The notes: a model not told the origin generated them from the letters alone. DNA of 64,000 nt from Schistosoma mansoni (GCF_000237925.1 NW_017386033.1:744001-808000), one strand, 5' to 3'. Counted from the first letter of the stretch, positions 48,001 to 60,500 are shown. A program made the numbers and translations.

Positions 48001-51000
48001 GATAGTGACTTTATATGTGTTGTCACTATGTAACATCTTTTCGGACTATTGTACTAGCTGTTTCGTACATCAGAGTAGATGTTTGTTAGTCGTGCGTTAT
48101 GCGCTCCGTAGGCACCTAAGTCGTAGGTTCACTTGCAAGACCACCAAACAGATTTGCTAATTTTTTGCCAGATTGGTCCCTGAAATGTCAGGTAAAGAAA
48201 GTGGAGAACCTTATCGACCATCAATTGGGATGGTCAATTCAGATGACAGGTTGCCATAAGCTTTTGATCAGTAGAATTCGAAACGTTGATATACCTTCTG
48301 CGCATTTAGATGACAGCAACTACCATAAAATGGGTTGACCAGAAAAGGCAATTTAAGTTTTAGTGTTGCTAGTGTCGGTTTGTCTACACCCAAAAACTCG
48401 ACTTGGGGTGGATATTTGACCAACTCACTCATGTCTAAAATCAGTTTACTTTTCCCGCGGTTCGCTGTCCACAACCTCCAGTTCAACACTGGGCCGTTTT
48501 CGAAGTTATGATTTCAAATACAATATGGATTTCTCTGCAGCTTTCATTAGACGACTTTTGCCGTTCCTGTAAACAATCAGTGCTCTTGAAAAGTTATTTC
48601 ATGAACCTAGGTTTTCCCGAGTCATATCTGTGCCCAGTCTTTTCAAATACCATTAATGCTTCTACTAGTACTACTCTGGCACCTCATCCTGACATGTGGC
48701 AACTCAAAGCAATACGCGCATGTGCCGAGTTGTACGTTGCGTTTGGTTGACTGAGTGTTCGCTACTAGCCTAATAATCATCTACAGCTATCGAGTTACTC
48801 GTTTATTTATTTATTTGAACACAAATATTGGTACAAAGAGGCACCAGATACATATGTGCCACACAAATCTCATTTGATTTGTGTGGGGGCTGTGATACTG
48901 CCCAGGTGCCCAAACTGAAGCAGGTGGTTTCCTTAAGGGCCACACCCGAAGCCATTGACCTAGAGATCTGATCCACAAGGCAGTGGAGCATCGTAAGGAG
49001 ATGCAGTCCCATGGTAGCCGGTGACCAACGATTGATTCATACGCCATTTGTTCCCTCAGGATATTGGAGCTCATGTGCACCATTGGTTTAGAATCAGGGT
49101 TTTCCAACTCCCCTAGGTGGACCCTCCGTGTCCACCAACTCGGTTAAAGCGCCGGACATTCGCTTTTCGTCCTCTCACTTTCGTTAACAACAGTAATGCC
49201 GCTGTGAGAAGGCATTGAGTAGGACTTCCCTGACAGAGGCTATATACGCGTGGCCATATGAGAGCATTTCGAGAGGGAGAGCATACTCTCCCCACTCTCG
49301 GCCGTACCAGAGCATTTGGGGGCACTCGTACAGTAACTCAGTCAATGTAACTTGGCACTAGACGTCCACCCATAAAGGAGTTTGAAACTAGTCTATCAAG
49401 GTTAGGTTTCACTGTTAGTTGAGAGTCTAATGTCAACCTCACCAGAATGCTTGATGAAAATGGGTAGCTTAAAAGTAACTGTCCCTCAAGATATCCTGTC
49501 TTTCCGGTAGTTTGGTCTGAAAATACATGTGTTTCAAACACAGTTCTACTGATAGATGACTTCAACCCAAGTCTCTAGTGCTTCTACATGCGGTGTGAGC
49601 ATCCAAGGAAACCACGTGCTTCGGTTTGGGCAACCGGACCCTATCCCATCCTTCACACAAATCGGGCGATTTATGTGGAGCACATCTATTTGGTGCTTCC
49701 TTGTACCAGTGTTTATGTGTTTAGATAAATAAATAATGCTTCTACATAATTGTGTAGTGTCGCCTTTTGTCTTTACATTCTGTTACCTGCTTCACTTGTC
49801 TTGGGAGTCTCACCAGTCGTAATGGTCTGGTGTTTGACAAAATCTCACTATGCTATCAGTTTTAATTTTCTGTGTAGTGGATTGGAATATTTATCCACCT
49901 AGACTAAACTTGGTGCATAATAAAGTTAGAGTAGACCAGAAGAAAGCTAGGGGCTGTCGAACCAAAACATGGCATCAGTTCAGTCCGTGAATTCATTGGG
50001 AATTGGACTTGGTCATGTTAACAGGTGTAGACTATGTGGTTGTTGTTCGCGTGATTGTCTTAACCAATGGTCAGAGACTTTGAATGACATAACTCAAGAT
50101 CGTTCATAGTGGTCTAGGTTGGTCTGTTCGTTTTCTCCCAAATTTCTGAAACCCTAAATTCCCCCATAACATTTTTCACCTCCTTCACCAATTCATATTT
50201 TCTAGAATCATATCTTTGATGCCCAGTCTTTTCTATTACCACTAATACTGTTACTACCTCTTCTATTCTGAGATTTGGTCTAACAATTTCATCCTACTGT
50301 TCTAATGAGGTATTGCAACTTGAATTGATGTACATACGTACCAGGTTTAATGTTGTGACTGACTGACTGCTGTCTAACAGCGTCAGTAGTCAGTCAGTAG
50401 AACTTTGTACGTACGTACATCAGTTCGAGTTGTCATACCACATTGGCACAGAGATGCAGTTGTCGATTCAAATCCTACAGTGGTAGAAGTAGTAAGAGTG
50501 TAAGCAGTAATCCGAAAGATTTTGATTTGTGTGAAGGCTGTGATACTGCCCAGGTGCCCAGACTGAAGCAGGTGGTTTTCTTAGGGGGCCACACCCCGAG
50601 CCTTTGACCTAAAGGTCTGATCCGCAAGGCAGTGGAGCATCGTGTGGAGGTGCAGTCCCATGGTAGCCGGTGACCAACAATAGGTTCATACGCCATTTGT
50701 TTCATCAGGACCCTGGAGCCCATATGCACCATTGGTTTGGAATCAGGGTTTTCCAACTCCCCTAGGTGGACCCTCCGTGTCCACCAACTCGGTTAAAGCG
50801 CCGGACATTCGCTTTTCGTCCTCTCACTTTCGTTAACAACAGTAATGCCGCTGTGAGAAGGCATTGAGTAGGACTTCCCTGACAGAGGCTATATACGCGT
50901 GGCCATATGAGAGCATTTCGAGAGGGAGAGCATACTTTCCCCACTCTCGGCCGTACCAGGGCATTTGGGGGCTACACCAAATCAAATGAGATTTGTGAGG

Positions 51001-54000
51001 CACATATTTATCTGGTGCTTTTTTGTACCAATATTTATATGTTTAAATAAATAAAAAAAATCCGAAAGATTAGAGTTTGAAGGTGTTATTTAAGGAGTAT
51101 AATCCAGTGGAATAAATTTGGAAAGAGAAAAAAGAAAGGGATATGAAGAATTCAGAAGATTAGAATTTGGTAGAACACAAAGAGTGGATGCACCTTCGCC
51201 ATTGCAAACGATTTTGAGCCATGTCATTTGAGGCATCTAACCATCGGTTGCTACCATCTCGCGAATCCCAATCAGGTAGTCTACACCTACCAACATGGCC
51301 CAGTCCACTTGTCAGCGACTTCATGGATTCATGCCATGTTTTGGTCTGGCCGCCCCTAGCTTTCTTCCGACCTACTCCTACACCATAAAGCATTGCACGT
51401 CGGGGCAGTCAGTGGTTTGGCATACGTAACACATGTCCCAGCCATCTCAACTGATGAAGTTTCAGCACTTCATAAATCGATTTACCATCCTTACCTAGTA
51501 CCCGTTTCCTAACAACTGCATTACTTACTTGGTGGTCCTAGGATATACGAGCAATGCGTCGAAGACACCTATGATCGAACACTAGTAGCCTACAAATATC
51601 CTCTACTCTTATCGACCATGTTTCACTGCCATAAAGTAGGATAGAGCAAAATGCTGTGCAGTAAACCCGTCCTTTGGTTGCTAGACGGATATCTCGTCTA
51701 CGCCATAAATGACGCAAGTTGGTGAAAGCTAGACGGAACTTCCGTATCCGTGCTGAGATTTCATCACACCAGACTACAAGGACTGATGAGACTCCCAAGA
51801 TAAGTGTAGCGGTCGACACGCTCAACTACTTCACTACCTATCATTAGTTCAGGTGTCGATGCAACCCAATCCTGAAGTAACATTTTGCATTTCGAGGGAG
51901 AGAATCACATCCCGAACATACTTGCATTGTTGCTTATAGTGGTCAGTGGCATACATGGCGTCACTGTGATATTGTATTCTTTCGCATCTTATTTCCACGG
52001 TTTGATTGAAGTAAACGCAATTCTTAACTACTATGGTATATACTTTTTCAACCTGTTTGGTAGAAATAGTTTGACATCTCGTCCGTATTATCAATAGGCG
52101 CAATGTTTGCTTATGCATGGACCTGATCTCTCGAATCTTTAGATTCTAGAATGATTATATATAACCTAAAAACTTTCTCATTTTTAACATAGTAACTATG
52201 TTATTACTTTATCTGTTATTCAGAATGGTTATCCCAATCCATTTTTAAACCAACAACAACCAAATTCAGACAATCCCCAAGTTCAGAATCCTGGTCAGTG
52301 TGCATCACCAATTACCCAGCATCAATCCCAGCTAAATCAAGCTCAACCTTATAATAACCTCAAACAGCTGGGCAATGGAGTTGGGAACTATGAAGATTTG
52401 TTGGATGTAAAATATGGTGACCCATCCAAACAAGGTTTGTCGTAAAACTAATTTTCAAATTAAATGTGTTCGTTGTTTTTAGATACAATTTGTTTAGTTT
52501 TTGCGAGCTTCAATTACTTTCGTTATAAGCAATGGTCGACTGTATTGGTTAAATTAATGTTCCTATTTTATCGATGTACTTGATTAGCATAGTATAGTGG
52601 TATGTAAAAGTCTATTTTGCTTCTTTTGCTTATGTACCACGCAGACATGACTGCGACCGGTTTGAACCTCTTAACCACAAGTCGACTTTAGCCTCTGTAT
52701 TAGTCGCCCGTAACCAAGATAAAACCTGGGACAAATACATGTTGATCCAGTCGCATACCAAATAAGCTGGAGAATATCAAAGGATCCAAAATAATCACAG
52801 TAGTACTGATAATGAAAAAGACTAAACACAGAATATAGCTTAAAAAGAGGCAATGGAAAGGTACGTATGAAAATAAACTGGGACGTGGAGAAAAGTTTAT
52901 AAGATGCTTTTCCAGCACTATTATTATTATTATCGATTATTATTATTATTAGCTTTACTCAGTGCTATATTTTTTGGTATAATATAAAGTTCTCAGAGCA
53001 AAGTATTTCATCAGGTTTCTGTTTCTTATTTCTTGATTGGTCCTGATGATAAATATTGGGTGATCGCCAATTAGATGTTAGCAGTTCAAGAATATACATC
53101 TGAATAATGTACGTTCATTTCGATGTGCTCTTTCCTAAATTTTACAGCGAAAGGTCGTGAACTTTTCACATACGCACCTGAATGAATAGGTTGTACAATT
53201 AATTGACACGATGATCTGTTGAAACAAACAAAAGAAAAATAACTTGTTGAAATGTCTAGATGGTAGGAACTGGTAGCCCAGGCCAGTTCCGGACCATGCC
53301 ATCTAACTTCTCCAACCACTGGTCAGTTATCGGTCCCTAAACAACTAGTAGATAACTATTATTGTTATCTTTCTGTTTCGGTGAAAAGTGGACGACTATT
53401 TTATCTCTAAAATGATACTAGAAGGTCGCTCCACAAGCAGACCAAATTTCCGATCTCATATATGAGTTTACTTACTATAATTAGACATTTGAATCTGCAT
53501 ATTTGTCACCTACTTCCACTTTAGTAATCCTTATAGGGATATCATAGAGCTAATGTATTTAACGTCATTCTATGGTACGTCATTCTATGGTAGGATGTTT
53601 ATAATAAATCCATTAATTTATAATTTACAACCTATATATATATACATTAAACGATTTTTGTTTTTGTATTTTAGTTGGTTTCAAAACTAGCTCGAACCCA
53701 CCCAACTATAATGCATTTCAATCTCAAGGAATGTCACTAGATACTGTCGGTGGAAAGTTATCTTCTGCCTCTCATTCCAACAACGGATCTCTGGTACAAA
53801 ATTTTAACCATGGAAATGCCAATGCTCATGCACAGCACTTTTCACCACAATTTTACGCATCAGCGTCGGGTTCACCATACATGAACACAGTTGCTGCCGC
53901 TGTAGCTGCAGCAGCTGCTGCTAAACATGGACCCAACAATAGCTCTACCGTCAGTACAAATCAAGCTAATCCAAATATCGGTGTCGCTACTAACCAAGGT

Positions 54001-54123
54001 GGCGCTGTTACTGGGCAAAATCAAATACATTTACCTGGGAACCCGTCTCAAGGAATGGTCTTGGGTAATGCAGGTCAAAGTTTACATCACCAACGTGCTC
54101 CAATTCCACACGCACAACATTGA
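45025..54123 (+). CDS. UBAP2/UBAP2L (Lingerer)-type UBA-domain protein
   Basis: In animals these ubiquitin-associated-domain proteins bind RNA and ribosomes and help assemble stress granules. Exons: 45025-45204, 45231-45410, 45445-45579, 45611-45791, 45825-45969, 46006-47251, 52224-52434, 53675-54123 (TGA). All joins keep phase and give 908 residues. Residues about 34-100 form the UBA region: HATAEQLTISKVLS, then LTECTEDQAVTALYDCENDI, ERAVELVLDQF. The rest is low-complexity, rich in Asn, Gln, Ser and Pro. The block LPPGMPHFISQFAPPAYHMF and DLDHLQLLQQQRMLYDMHLQ corresponds to the LPPGVPPLLPNPYI...YDDLQML segment of UBAP2L. YEDLLDVKYGD and a poly-Ala run (53,894-53,923) follow. The RGG clusters of vertebrate homologues are not seen. 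The first four introns are 26-36 nt; intron 6 is 5.0 kb and filled with repeats. The start is the first ATG in frame; a 5' exon cannot be excluded. Confidence 0.85.
48290..48470 (-). repeat. Unclassified repeat, partner of 28,033-28,165
   Basis: Inverted match to 28 kb (GGTGTAGACAAACCGACACT on the minus strand). A minus-strand frame (48,489-48,268) reads WTANRGKSKLILDMSELVKY and onward, suggesting a retroelement ORF fragment. It sits in the large intron of the UBAP2-like gene. Confidence 0.5.
48803..49323 (-). mobile_element. SINE-like element family A, copy 4
   Basis: Full length: head near 49,323, (TTTA)n complement tail at 48,803-48,815. A short 6-bp duplication ACTCGT flanks it (48,797-48,802 and 49,324-49,329). 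Intronic in the UBAP2-like gene. Confidence 0.85.
49590..49736 (+). mobile_element. SINE-like element family A, copy 7 (5'-truncated)
   Basis: Only the last 147 bp of the element, ending TTTAGATAAATAAATAA. It is flanked by an 11-bp perfect target duplication TGCTTCTACAT (49,579-49,589 and 49,737-49,747), showing insertion by target-primed reverse transcription of a 3' fragment. Confidence 0.85.
49915..50372 (+). mobile_element. RTE-like LINE 3' end fragment
   Basis: Words such as CCAGAAGAAAGCTAGGGGC and CCAATGGTCAGAGACT, and the end AACTTGAATTGATGTACATA then TGACTGACTGACTG, are the 3' end of the RTE family. The complementary end is in the minus-strand copies at 50.4 and 55.6 kb. It is tail-to-tail with the next RTE copy. 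Confidence 0.75.
50376..51942 (-). mobile_element. RTE-like LINE, 5'-truncated, carries a family A insertion
   Basis: Minus-strand 3' half of an RTE element. The post-RT domain is at 51,825-51,538 ([21 protein letters not shown]), the C-terminal region at 51,393-51,160 ([20 protein letters not shown]), and the 3' end (TACGTACGTACAAAGTT) at about 50,415-50,400. From 51,100 to 51,942 it is almost identical to 55,750-56,600. A family A element is inserted at 50,522-51,058. Confidence 0.85.
50522..51058. mobile_element. SINE-like element family A, copy 5, twin-primed inversion
   Basis: Flanked by a perfect 13-bp duplication AATCCGAAAGATT (50,509-50,521 and 51,059-51,071). The uninterrupted site is seen in the sister RTE at about 55,715. 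The insert has two parts: 50,522-50,973 is the element body in minus orientation, and 50,974-51,058 is the 3' tail in plus orientation. They meet at CAAATCAAAT, a word present once in the normal element. This is the signature of twin-priming during LINE-mediated insertion. Confidence 0.88.
53674..54123 (+). other. Last coding exon of the UBAP2-like gene (poly-Ala segment)
   Basis: The acceptor TTGTATTTTAG at 53,674 opens the exon in phase (Val codon split 1/2). It includes an interrupted alanine tract of about ten residues and ends HAQH-stop. A poly(A) signal AATAAA lies at 54,496-54,501, giving a 3' UTR of roughly 390 nt. Confidence 0.7.
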
Positions 54124-54495
54124 CTTAAATGAATTACTGATCAAGTTGTTATATTAAGCTAGTTGTTGTTTGTCACTCTGCTTTGGCTAACCTTAAATCA
54201 AAGTTGTCCATAGAGTGGTTTTTTACTCGATTTGACTTAGATGGTCGAGACATTTGCCTTTTAGATTTTCGGCATGTGTAAATAGATACAAACGTCCTAC
54301 CAAGATTATTACATTGAGACATGTTTTCTTTCCAATTTATGTTTCTGCGAAATGCTTGCATTAGGTTTTCACTTTAACTTCATTTTCTTACTGATGTTCA
54401 CATCCTCATATGTTGCATATCTCTCATGAGCTTTCGTTTTTGTATCCATTATACTCGTTCAGCTTGATCCTAACGAATCTAAATCGCTGATCCAA

Positions 54496-54501
54496 AATAA
54501 A
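54496..54501 (+). terminator. Poly(A) signal of the UBAP2-like gene
   Basis: AATAAA, 373 nt past the stop codon and 72 nt before the splice acceptor of the next gene. Confidence 0.5.
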
Positions 54502-54572
54502 CTTATTTGACGTATCTCTTGGTTTTCTATTAGATTTTTAGTCACATTGCTGATTGTCATTATTGGTTTTCA

Positions 54573-54583
54573 GGGGGCTGCAG
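54573..54583 (+). promoter_or_regulatory. Candidate spliced-leader acceptor of SNRNP35
   Basis: TTATTGGTTTTCAG ends at 54,573, only 11 nt before the ATG at 54,585; a second AG (CTGCAG) ends at 54,583. With no room for a normal promoter downstream of the previous gene's poly(A) signal, a trans-splice acceptor is the simplest reading. A cis acceptor from an upstream noncoding exon is the alternative. Confidence 0.5.
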
Positions 54584-54584
54584 A

Positions 54585-57500
54585 ATGACAAAAACGGTTT
54601 GCCTGAAAAATTCACATGAATGGCATCCTTATGTTCATCAATATGGGTATTATGATCCAGTAACAGTTGGTAGTATTGACGGTACAGATACGACTCCACA
54701 TGACCGGGCAATTCAGCGCGCCTTAACATCATCTTATAAGAGTAAAGATCACGTTTTTAACCGGAATGCAAAGGTACATATCAATTTTTTGTTTGGTAGT
54801 CGAAATCGTTACTTACACTGTAGTTCATTTCCCTAAGGTCGAACAATATTGAGTAATAGATACTTCTGTATTTTACTACACACTTCATGTTAGAGACTGA
54901 CTATCTCTAAAAGTTCTGGTAATGTATTTCCAGTTACTAGTAACTTACGGGAACTAGATGTAATTATCTTGTCAATATCTATGGTAATTTGAATTTACGA
55001 TATAAAAGGCTGGTATATCATACTTTCGGGTGTTTACTGCTAATAGAGGAAGGTACCATAACGAGGGCTTTTTACTGATTGCTTATATTTATCTAATAGC
55101 ACTGATTATAGTGGTTCTGTGCACGGACAGGTCGGCTAATCGCTCCCGTAGCTTATGAAACGGTCATCGCGATTTGTTAGTTTGCCGACTTGCATATCTT
55201 CGGGATATGGTTGTCACTCAAATTTCGGAGTTTATCAAAGTGATGGAATGGACTGAGTGTTCAACGATGATATTTCACTCGAAACATGTGACTTTATAAA
55301 AAAGCCGCCGTCAATTAGTTATGACTATAAAATACGAAGGCCGTATCCAATTCGTTATGATTTTATGTCCGACTTTTTATCACGTGAATTATCCACCAAT
55401 CGGAATACGACTTGTCTAGTCTTAACGCTGTGCCAAATCAATGACGTTCTACCAGTATGAGCAGTCTAGCGATTTTATTGATCCCTTGTCCGCCTAGCCC
55501 TTCCAATTGAGTTCAAAAAAACCAATTGCAGCTTCTGCTATGCGGATCGTTTATTTCAAGCATACTCGGTTTATATACCCGACAGTCAGTTAGTCAGTTA
55601 CAACGTAGAACTTCGTACGTACGTACTTACATCAGTTCGAGTTGCCATACCACAGCACAGAGATGAAGTTGTCGATTCAAATCCCATAATGGTAGAAGTA
55701 GTAAGAGTATAAGTATTATGTGAAAGATAAGGGTTTGAAGATGTTATTGAAGGAGTATAATACGGTGAAATAAATTTGGAAAGAGAAAAAAGAAAGGGAT
55801 ATGAAGAATTCAGAAGATTAGAATTTGGTAGAACACAAAGAGTGGATGCACCTTCGCCATTGCAAACGATTTTGAGCCATGTCATTTGAGGCATCTAACC
55901 ATCGGTTGCTACCATCTCGCGAATCCCAATCAGGTAGTCTACACCTACCAACATGGCCCAGTCCACTTGTCAGCGACTTCATGGATTCATGCCATGTTTT
56001 GGTCTGGCCGCCCCTAGCTTTCTTCCGACCTACTCCTACACTATAAAGCATTGCACGTCGGGGCAGTCAGTGGTTTGGCATACGTAACACATGTCCCAGC
56101 CATCTCAACTGATGAAGTTTCAGCACTTCATAAATCGATTTACCATCCTTACCTAGTACCCGTTTCCTAACAACTGCATTACTTACTTGGTGGTCCTAGG
56201 ATATACGAGCAATGCGTCGAAGACACCTATGATCGAACACTAGTAGCCTACAAATATCCTCTACTCTTATCGACCATGTTTCACTGCCATAAAGTAGGAT
56301 AGAGCAAAATGCTGTGCAGTAAACCCGTCCTTTGGTTGCTAGACGGATATCTCGTCTACGCCATAAATGACGCAAGTTGGTGAAAGCTAGACGGAACTTC
56401 CGTATCCGTGCTGAGATTTCATCACACCAGACTACAAGGACTGATGAGACTCCCAAGATAAGTGTAGCGGTCGACACGCTCAACTACTTCACTACCTATC
56501 ATTAGTTCAGGTGTCGATGCAACCCAATCCTGAAGTAACATTTTGCATTTCGAGGGAGAGAATCACATCCCGAACATACTTGCATTGTTGCTTATAGTGG
56601 TCAGAAGACTCTGCATTTTGTCAGCGTCTTCACCGAATAAAACTATGTCGTCGGCGTATTCTAAGTCAACAAGTGAATCTCCCGGTAAAAGTTCAACTCC
56701 AGGAGATTGAGATGATGGAAGTGATGTTTCTAAAAGCATGTCAACGACAAAGTTAAACAAGAATGGGGAGAGTGGACAGCCCTGACGAACACCACTTGAG
56801 GTAACCAATTCTGATGACAGTTCGCCATAGGCTCTCACACGACCAGTTGTGTTCGAGTAGAGAGCCTTTATGAGGTTAATGTACTTCTTTGGTACTCCTT
56901 TCACTGACAAACACTGTCATAGAACCTCACGATCAACGGGGTCAAATGCCGCCTTAAGGCGGCAGACAGACCGCATCACACCATAATATAGAAAATAATA
57001 TTTGTGCAAAATCAAGCCAAATGTGGCTGTGAGCGTTGGAGACATTAATCAATAAGCTGAATATAATTCACGGACCTTAAATCGTATAATAATAATTCAT
57101 AGGTCAGAATGAAGCTTATAATAAGATGAATATAGATATGCACAATCTAATTACCAAATAGTTAAACAATAAGAATATATATAGAATAATAGTCCACCAG
57201 GATATAGCAAAGTAGGACGTAACATTACACGAGGTGTAGTTGGGATATGGGTCACTATACTTTGCGACAAGGTGTGGAATCTATTTTTCACTCAGAACAC
57301 CAAATACTATTTGCTTACATTGATGAAGTTAGTAAACTGGGCCACTTATAAAAAGTTTGGTGTTGTACACCCAGTCACGTATTCGTTATGGGTAGCTACA
57401 ATTTGTAATGGTTCGCGAAGCTAATGGGACTATTCTTCTGTATTCAGACTCCTCATCCAGTCTAAATGACGATTTGCAAATCATTCATACCTACTACCTT

Positions 57501-60500
57501 CACTTGAGGATGCAGTAATTAAATTAAGGGATGCACTCTTGCAATACGTGGTGTTTATTCAAAACGTAATCGCTATTGGAAAGCAATATAGTTCCTAAAG
57601 CTTCTGACTTCGTCATTTTACCAGCCCAACTGATTACCATCTAACTTAAAATTGGCTCCAAAATCCTTTCAGCAGTTAATAAATATGATCTCGATAATGC
57701 ATTGGCTTTTTAGGATGGCATTATAGTTGTTAGTTACACTCTGGATGAGCTAATGACTCGTTTATGGATTTCCACTTACTGGAAGCACTCGGTTGCCTCT
57801 GTAATATTCTGACTGGTCTTTAGGGACTTTAGTATTTTTGGACGAATAGTTTGTTCACATATACTTTATTTGAGTTGTGGAGTTAGCATTATTGACGTAC
57901 TTGGAAAATACAACACCTATTTATGGTTTGTAAGTTGTGTAACGGTATATAAAATATTCTCAATCATAAATAAACACATCCTGGATTATAGATCTCTATT
58001 GTCATCGTTTCCTCATTTGAGTTGCTGGGATTCGTTATTTGGTACCTATTTTGCATCGACCTATTTTTATATCTCTGTTCAAATTGTTTCTATGCTGAGG
58101 AAGGAATAATAATTGTGTACTAAACCAAACCTATGAATGTTGTTGTTGTTGCCGTTATCATCATTACTGTTTGCATTTAATCTTTTCTTTTTTATTATTA
58201 ATACTGAGGCTACAATATTTGTAGGAAGATTACCTTATCATACTTCGAAAATTTGTTTACAAAAAGCACTGCATGAACTGTTGAATAAACATTTAGGAAA
58301 TGATTTAAATAAGAAATCTAGAAAATACTGTCGCAGTCGTTCCCCATTTTCCTGCGATGAAATTTGGCCAAAAATTCATATTGTTCACAACATTGTTACT
58401 GGCTATCCATGTGGCTATGCATTTGCATATTTTTCATCAGAATCAGATGCCGAACGTGTACTGCGTGCTTGGCGTAATCAAACTACTGTTTCAACCAAAT
58501 TACACTGTGGACTAAAAGATGAACGACACTGTGGTTTAGACATACCTAATGGTGATAAGGTTCGTTTCGATATAGTTTTATAGTGTTAATGTAATATATA
58601 ATATCACTGCCAATTTATTTTAATCTAAACGTAACTAAACAATTGAGCACAGATCCCTGAATTGAATTTGAAAAAAAATCTTGTATTAGAGGCTAGTGAC
58701 ACTATTCAGCTGTTCAAGCAAAATCCATTTCTATAACTACTACGCTAACCAATCTAATTTGGTGATTACTGCAGTAAAGGTTCTTTTATGTTACAACTGG
58801 ACAAATATTACTGTTCGTGAATAATTTCGTGTAGTATCTCACTTATTATATCATTCAGCCGTCTTAAATTTTATAATAGGAATTAGAAAGAGAAATTGAT
58901 TATGAATGCAGTGATCTTGTGTGCTGTTAGAGGTGTGTGGGCAATTTTCACTTCCCGGTTGTCCACACCGTGGAAGTGTTCTTCTAGAGGTACCTGCAAA
59001 GGAAATCGGGTTAGAGGTGGTCTTAGTGACCTGATAGCGTGACCACGGTGCCCAAGAAACAACTGCTTGAGGTCGGTCACATACAGCTTTTTTGTGGGCA
59101 ATTTCCGTGTTAGCTCCGTACTTGTTGGGACCTTTCTGAAGGAGATAGAAATCCGTGGGATAAAGCGAGGTGTGCATTTTTAGGGTCGACCTTTTCTAAC
59201 CCCACCCTTCCTTGTGGGAAGGCAGCATTGCTGTTATACAGGTTTTCTGAAGGAAACACCTTACTGCCGTCACACCTCTGTACGGTCGGCAGTACGACTT
59301 CGCCTCCGGACCTTGGGCTTGCTGCTTTTCGTCTTACTGTTCTTCAACCGACTTGTCTGGCATGGTAGGGCCTTGAAGAACTGTTGTTCCATCCAGTATA
59401 GCTTGATTGGTTCATTATGATAGGCAAGCCCGACCACCACGTCAAGGTAGCAGCTACGGTTGGGGTCCGCGCAACTATCGTAACCAATGGTTGAAGACTC
59501 TGGGTGACATGGCTCAAAATCGACCACAATGACGTTGGTGTTTACACTCTTTGTCTTCCCTTAAACCGTGAGATTAAAATTACTCTATAACTTTATCTCT
59601 ACGAACTAATTCTTTCTTCCTGTATTATACTCTTATACACAATATTTCTTTTATATATTACTACCATTGAAATAACTACTTTTATGAATTTTGTGTTGAT
59701 CTTGTTTTGCTAATGAGGTGTGACAACTTGTATCGATGCATATATGTGCATGGTTCTACGCTGTTGCTGTCTGACTGACTGATTTAGATTATATAACTTA
59801 GTTCCGTCCTTTCGTTTGGCTCCTCACGAGCGGTTCACCTAGGGGAGTTGGATCAGACCTTTAGGTCGAAGGCTCCAGGTGTGGCCTACTAAGAAAACCA
59901 CCTGCCTCGGTCTGGGCAGTAGGGTGATATCACAGCCCACTCACAAATCAAATGAATTGTGTGGCTCATATGTATTCGGTGCCCTTTTGTAATAATATTT
60001 ATGTGTTCAAATAAATAAATAAGGCTCCTCACCAATATTCATCCACAACACCAGGGGTTGCACACAATATTTTCAGGTTTTGTGGCGAGAGCTTAACCTT
60101 TAAGCTGATGAGATAACATCCAATGGTTTTCATCTTTAACTTTAATCAACTGATGATATTGCAGAACCTTCATTAAGTGTCACTGGTAGACAACTGGCTC
60201 ATTCCCAACACGGTTAAAACTCTACTTATCACAAATTTTCATTATTCTAATTTTATTTTTTCTGATAAATTCCCATAAGCTAATATTTATTAAAACAGTA
60301 ACCACTGTCTCAGATAATAAGATTTTAAATAGAATTCGTTGACCGAATTATTCATGCTTTCGTAATGTCTAGTTGAGATATTTATGGTTATTAAACTATT
60401 AGTTCATCTGTAACAAACCACGGATTAATGTACATGACTTGCAGTTACACTTTTTATGAAAGGGCTGTTAATTGAACAACCTTATACGTAGGACAAAATA

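Noticed and set aside
51783-51815. CTGATGAG word suggesting another hammerhead
   Set aside because: No GAAA box follows at the right distance, and it lies inside RTE coding sequence shared with the 56 kb copy.
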